Of a stretch of DNA of 9,110 nucleotides, positions 7,151-9,110 are shown piece by piece. The position numbers and the translations under genes are program-made. The notes beneath the pieces are model-generated. The model made no database searches, was not told the DNA's origin, and was given only the letters and a program-made list of their open reading frames with translations. Source of the DNA: an uncultured Oscillospiraceae bacterium (lineage in GTDB: Bacteria; Bacillota; Clostridia; Oscillospirales; Acutalibacteraceae); NCBI GenBank assembly GCA_900547305.1, contig URGH01000084.1, positions 1-9,110 on the forward strand, read 5' to 3'. How positions within the stretch are numbered: position 1 is the stretch's first letter; each line of letters begins with the position of its first letter.

Positions 7151-7312
7151 TGATAGCTCTCCGCAAATCATGCGACAGTGCCGCGCCTATTAAACGCGAC
7201 CCCAGCAGCCCGCGGCGGCAACCGCAAAAACTACTTCGGCGGAACAGCCTTTCCCCCACCGCCGTTTGCCGACGTATACCGTGGAGTACTCATCATATCC
7301 GCGCCTCTATCA
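7151..7312 (-). ncRNA. Lysine riboswitch (L-box) aptamer
   Basis: The minus-strand leader carries the conserved blocks of the lysine riboswitch in order. P1 5' strand TGATAG (7312-7307) runs into AGAGGCGC, followed by GAGTA at the loop E-like region near 7290. Then GGGGGAAAGG (7257-7248), CCGCCGAAG (7242-7234), TGGGTCGC near 7200, ACTGTC (7179-7174), and GGAGAGCTATC (7162-7152), which closes P1 with CTATCA. Total length of about 162 nt fits the class. Lysine binding would stabilise P1 and allow the downstream terminator to form, switching the importer off. Assignment is by recognition of the consensus; a covariance-model search (Rfam RF00168) would settle it. Confidence 0.94.
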
Positions 7313-7335
7313 GGTGCTTTCTTAAATTTGGAATT

Positions 7336-7364
7336 ATTATATATCCCTTTTTTAGTTTTGTCAA
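7336..7364 (-). promoter_or_regulatory. Promoter of the lysine importer operon
   Basis: On the minus strand: -35 TTGACA (7364-7359), a 17-bp spacer and -10 TATAAT (7341-7336), an exact match to the sigma-A consensus. Transcription should start near 7329, about 17 nt before the aptamer. The -35 box lies only 19 bp past the stop of the upstream desulfurase gene. A consensus promoter suits an operon whose control is exercised later, by the riboswitch. Confidence 0.92.
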
Positions 7365-7383
7365 GTGTTTTTTTAAAATTTTT

Positions 7384-8505
7384 TTACATTTTTTTAAGCG
7401 CGGTTATCAGAGCCTTTATATCCGCCGCGCTGTTAAAGGTTGCGGGCGCAGCCCTTACCGCCCCGTTTTCAAGCGTTCCCATAATTCTGTGGGCGGTGGG
7501 TGCGCAGTGCAGCCCCGCGCGAACGGCAATGCCGTTTTCATTTAAAAATCGCGCCGTTTCGCCGCTTTTGTAGCCCTCAATGTTAAAGGATATAACCGGC
7601 GCCCAATCGCCCGCCGTGGGTTGCGGCGCGTAGAGCTTTACTTTCGGTATTTTTTCAAGCTCAGAATAAAGCAGTGTGCAAAGCGACATTTCGTGGCTGT
7701 ATATTTTTTGAATTCCGAGAGTTTTAACGTATTTAAGCCCCGCCGCCGTTCCCATTATTCCCGGCACGTTTATTGTGCCGCTTTCAAGCCTTTCGGGCAG
7801 AAAATCGGGCTGAGTAAGCTCTGCCGAGTTTGTGCCCGTGCCGCCCTCAATAATCGTATTTCTTATAGGCTTTTCGCATATAAGCACACCCACGCCCATA
7901 GGCGCGTAAAGCCCCTTGTGCGGTGCTATGCACAAATAGTCTATTCCCTGCTTTTGCATATTTACGGGCAGCACGCCCGCAATCTGCGCCGCGTCAACCG
8001 CAAATGGCACGCCGCGTATTCTGCAAAGCGCGCCTATCTGCGCTATGGGCAGCGCCTTACCCAAAACGTTAGAAGCCCCCGTGCATATTACCAGTTTTGT
8101 ATCGGGGCGGATAAGTCTTTCAAAATTATTAAGCGTTATGTTATCGTCGGTAAGCGAAACCGCCGCCACGTCCACCGCCGCGCCAACCTTATAAAGCGGG
8201 CGCATTACCGCGTTGTGTTCAAGCGAAGAGGTTACAACCCGATCGCCCGTTTTAAGCAGACCTTTCACAACGCAATTCACGCTGTGGGTGCAGTTAAGCG
8301 TAAACACAACATTTTCAGCCCCCGAGGCGCCGAAAAACTCGGCTAATTGCTCGCGTGTGTTATACACCGCCGCCGCGGCTTTCATGGATACCGCGTGCCC
8401 GCTCCTGCCTGGGTTTGCGCAATACTCCCTAAGCGCCGTATTAACGGCATTTATAACGCCCTGCGGCTTTTTACCCGTTGTCGCCGCGTTATCAAGATAT
8501 ATCAC
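7384..8505 (-). CDS. Class V aminotransferase, cysteine desulfurase family protein
   Basis: PLP-dependent enzyme of the NifS/Csd fold that probably removes sulfur (or selenium) from cysteine (or selenocysteine) as an enzyme-bound persulfide. It has 373 residues. Visible are YLDNAATT (3-10), His97 of LEHNAV that stacks on PLP, Asp171 of VDAAQ, the PLP-binding Lys197 in APHKG, and RAGLHCAP (329-336), where Cys334 is the expected persulfide cysteine. The pattern fits the EF2568-like subfamily (TIGR01977) better than housekeeping IscS, which is longer. The start is GTG, with GGAGGG 7 nt upstream. It lies 63 nt behind a DUF3343 gene on the same strand, a recurrent partnership. No IscU/SufU scaffold is nearby. 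Substrate and acceptor are not proven. Confidence 0.92.
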   Translation of the reverse strand: MIYLDNAATTGKKPQGVINAVNTALREYCANPGRSGHAVSMKAAAAVYNTREQLAEFFGASGAENVVFTLNCTHSVNCVVKGLLKTGDRVVTSSLEHNAVMRPLYKVGAAVDVAAVSLTDDNITLNNFERLIRPDTKLVICTGASNVLGKALPIAQIGALCRIRGVPFAVDAAQIAGVLPVNMQKQGIDYLCIAPHKGLYAPMGVGVLICEKPIRNTIIEGGTGTNSAELTQPDFLPERLESGTINVPGIMGTAAGLKYVKTLGIQKIYSHEMSLCTLLYSELEKIPKVKLYAPQPTAGDWAPVISFNIEGYKSGETARFLNENGIAVRAGLHCAPTAHRIMGTLENGAVRAAPATFNSAADIKALITALKKM

Positions 8506-8529
8506 AGTATTTCCCTCCCTTACTCAAAA

Positions 8530-8560
8530 CGGAGCTGCCGCGAAATGCGCCGCAACTCCG
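8530..8560. terminator. Hairpin between DUF3343 and desulfurase genes, possible terminator
   Basis: CGGAGCTGC (8530-8538) pairs with GCAACTCCG (8552-8560) through nine pairs, one of them a wobble. On the plus strand it is followed by TAATTTTTTT (8561-8570), a good terminator tail, although no plus-strand gene is seen to use it. On the minus strand it is followed only by TTTTGAG, a weak tail, so it may cause partial termination or act as an mRNA-stability hairpin within the two-gene operon. Confidence 0.5.
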
Positions 8561-8568
8561 TAATTTTT

Positions 8569-8787
8569 TTAATCCGTATTAATTTCAAGAATTTTTACCC
8601 CCGCCTGCCGCAGCAGCTTTTCGGCGGCGGTTATATCTCCGTCGGTTATTATGCTGTATCCGCAGCCGGCGCTGCCTTTTCCCGAGGTTATTCTTTCAAT
8701 TTTTACGTTAAAGCCTTTTCTTTTGAGCAGGTCGCGACCCTTTATGGCATAGGTCACGGTGCCCGTTGTTATAATATACCTCTTCAT
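8569..8787 (-). CDS. DUF3343 small protein, putative Se/S carrier
   Basis: A 72-residue cytoplasmic protein with an alternating beta-alpha pattern: MKRYIITTGTVTYAIKGRDL, then a second strand NVKIERI, and the motif SAGCGYSI (39-46) with its only cysteine at 42. This matches DUF3343 (Pfam family described as putative Se/S carrier protein-like), members of which often sit beside cysteine desulfurase-like enzymes and selenium-related genes. Cys42 is well placed to receive a persulfide or selenide from the neighbouring desulfurase; that transfer is inference. The ATG is preceded by GGAG at about 10 nt. Size is normal for the family. Confidence 0.85.
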   Translation of the reverse strand: MKRYIITTGTVTYAIKGRDLLKRKGFNVKIERITSGKGSAGCGYSIITDGDITAAEKLLRQAGVKILEINTD

Positions 8788-8850
8788 TTCTTTTCACTCC
8801 GTAAAACCGCGCCGCTAAGCCGTAAAGACTTAAACGGTGCGCAATTTTAT

Positions 8851-8878
8851 ATTATATAATATGACGAAGAAAAGAAAA
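8851..8878 (-). promoter_or_regulatory. Weak candidate promoter of the DUF3343/desulfurase genes
   Basis: On the minus strand a TATAAT (8856-8851) lies about 64 nt before the DUF3343 start, within a run of alternating A and T. The best -35 candidate, TTTTCT (8878-8873), is a poor match, at 16 bp spacing. No gene-bearing frame lies between here and the leftward terminator at 8940-8968, so a promoter is expected in this gap. Confidence 0.35.
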
Positions 8879-8890
8879 TGACATACCTAC

Positions 8891-9013
8891 ATTAGATGTT
8901 AGATGGTAGATGTTAGAAGAATACCCATCTGTTTTGTGCAAAAAAAGGCTCCCTTGCCTAAAGGGAGCTGTTGAGCGAAGCGAAACTGAGGGATTGTTAC
9001 AAACTAAAGAATA
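8891..9013. repeat. Dispersed repeat, copy 3 (internally deleted)
   Basis: It starts with TTAGATG-type short repeats (8891-8917), then GAATACCC (8919-8926), and jumps directly to TCTGTTTTG. Compared with the copy at 4409 it lacks about 29 bases of the left arm (equivalent of 4461-4489). It then has the CTCCC hairpin, the right arm GAGCGAAGCGAAACTGAGGG, and the 29-base right-end module also seen at 72-100. No coding capacity. Confidence 0.8.
8940..8968 (-). terminator. Leftward intrinsic terminator inside repeat copy 3
   Basis: On the minus strand GCTCCCTT (8968-8961), a five-base loop, then AAGGGAGC (8955-8948) form a perfect 8-bp stem, followed by C and seven T (8946-8940). It would stop transcripts entering from genes to the right of the window and so insulate the DUF3343/desulfurase pair. 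Confidence 0.75.
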
Positions 9014-9035
9014 GCAGAAAATTTAAACTTGAAAG

Positions 9036-9110
9036 AATACCCCACAATTTAGACGTTAGATTTTAGACATTAGATTTTAGAGAATACCTCTCAGTCGCCT
9101 ACGGCGCCAG
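9036..9110 (+). repeat. Dispersed repeat, copy 4 (cut by window end)
   Basis: AATACCCCACAATTTAGAC (9036-9054) matches 4421-4439 apart from one base. A run of TTAGAC/TTAGAT short repeats follows, then GAATACCTCTCAGTCGCC, the left end of the element. The palindromic core should continue beyond 9110. The spacer 9014-9035 holds nothing recognisable. Confidence 0.75.

Noticed and set aside
7052..7330. T-box leader as the control element of the amino-acid importer
   Set aside because: The AANNUGGGUGGNACC T-box core is absent, whereas all lysine riboswitch blocks are present in order.
7150..7573. Two overlapping plus-strand frames across the riboswitch
   Set aside because: They overlap the conserved RNA and the desulfurase 3' end, with no ribosome site or protein motif.
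7621..8346. Plus-strand open frame of 241 codons
   Set aside because: Antisense to the desulfurase gene; the product is rich in Arg, His and Tyr without any motif, a typical shadow of a GC-biased gene.
9049..9083. CRISPR-like array from TTAGAC/TTAGAT units
   Set aside because: Units are only 7-10 bases with no unique spacers and no cas genes; they belong to the dispersed repeat.
1..9110. Transposase, phage, toxin-antitoxin or defence genes
   Set aside because: Every intact gene belongs to a transport or sulfur/PLP-enzyme family; no mobile-element or defence protein motif was found in any frame.

Overview
The window looks like a chromosomal segment of an anaerobic Firmicute of the class Clostridia, probably near Oscillospiraceae/Ruminococcaceae. 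This rests on moderate GC content, strong AGGAGG-type ribosome binding sites, GTG starts, substrate-binding proteins made as lipoproteins, riboswitch control by transcription attenuation, and a family of CTCCC-containing intergenic palindromes. The genus cannot be fixed from sequence alone.

Layout. (1) 1-197: a reading frame without a visible start enters from the left and runs into a dispersed repeat; it may be the 3' end of a gene. (2) 298-4406, plus strand: a complete spermidine/putrescine importer operon, potA-potB-potC-potD. It has a near-consensus promoter and a leader of about 200 nt whose 3' end can base-pair over the potA ribosome binding site. (3) 4409-4609: a 201-bp palindromic repeat between convergent operons; it carries an intrinsic terminator facing the leftward operon. 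(4) 7364 down to 4632, minus strand: an amino-acid ABC importer (binding lipoprotein, permease, ATPase). A perfect consensus promoter is followed by a clear lysine riboswitch and a terminator just before the first gene, so lysine is the likely substrate. (5) 8787 down to 7384, minus strand: a DUF3343 putative sulfur/selenium carrier followed by a class V aminotransferase of the cysteine desulfurase family. (6) 8891-9110: more copies of the dispersed repeat, one carrying a strong leftward terminator and another cut by the window end.

Function. The two transport operons are independent and converge on the palindrome. Polyamine uptake uses PotD as receptor, PotB/PotC as channel and PotA as motor. 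The lysine importer should be shut off when intracellular lysine fills the riboswitch. The desulfurase/DUF3343 pair probably mobilises and carries sulfur or selenium, but its acceptor is not in the window.

No transposase, phage gene, CRISPR array, tRNA or rRNA was seen. The points most worth a second look are the lysine riboswitch with its attenuator, the potA leader structure, the mosaic terminator-bearing repeats, and the desulfurase/DUF3343 pair.
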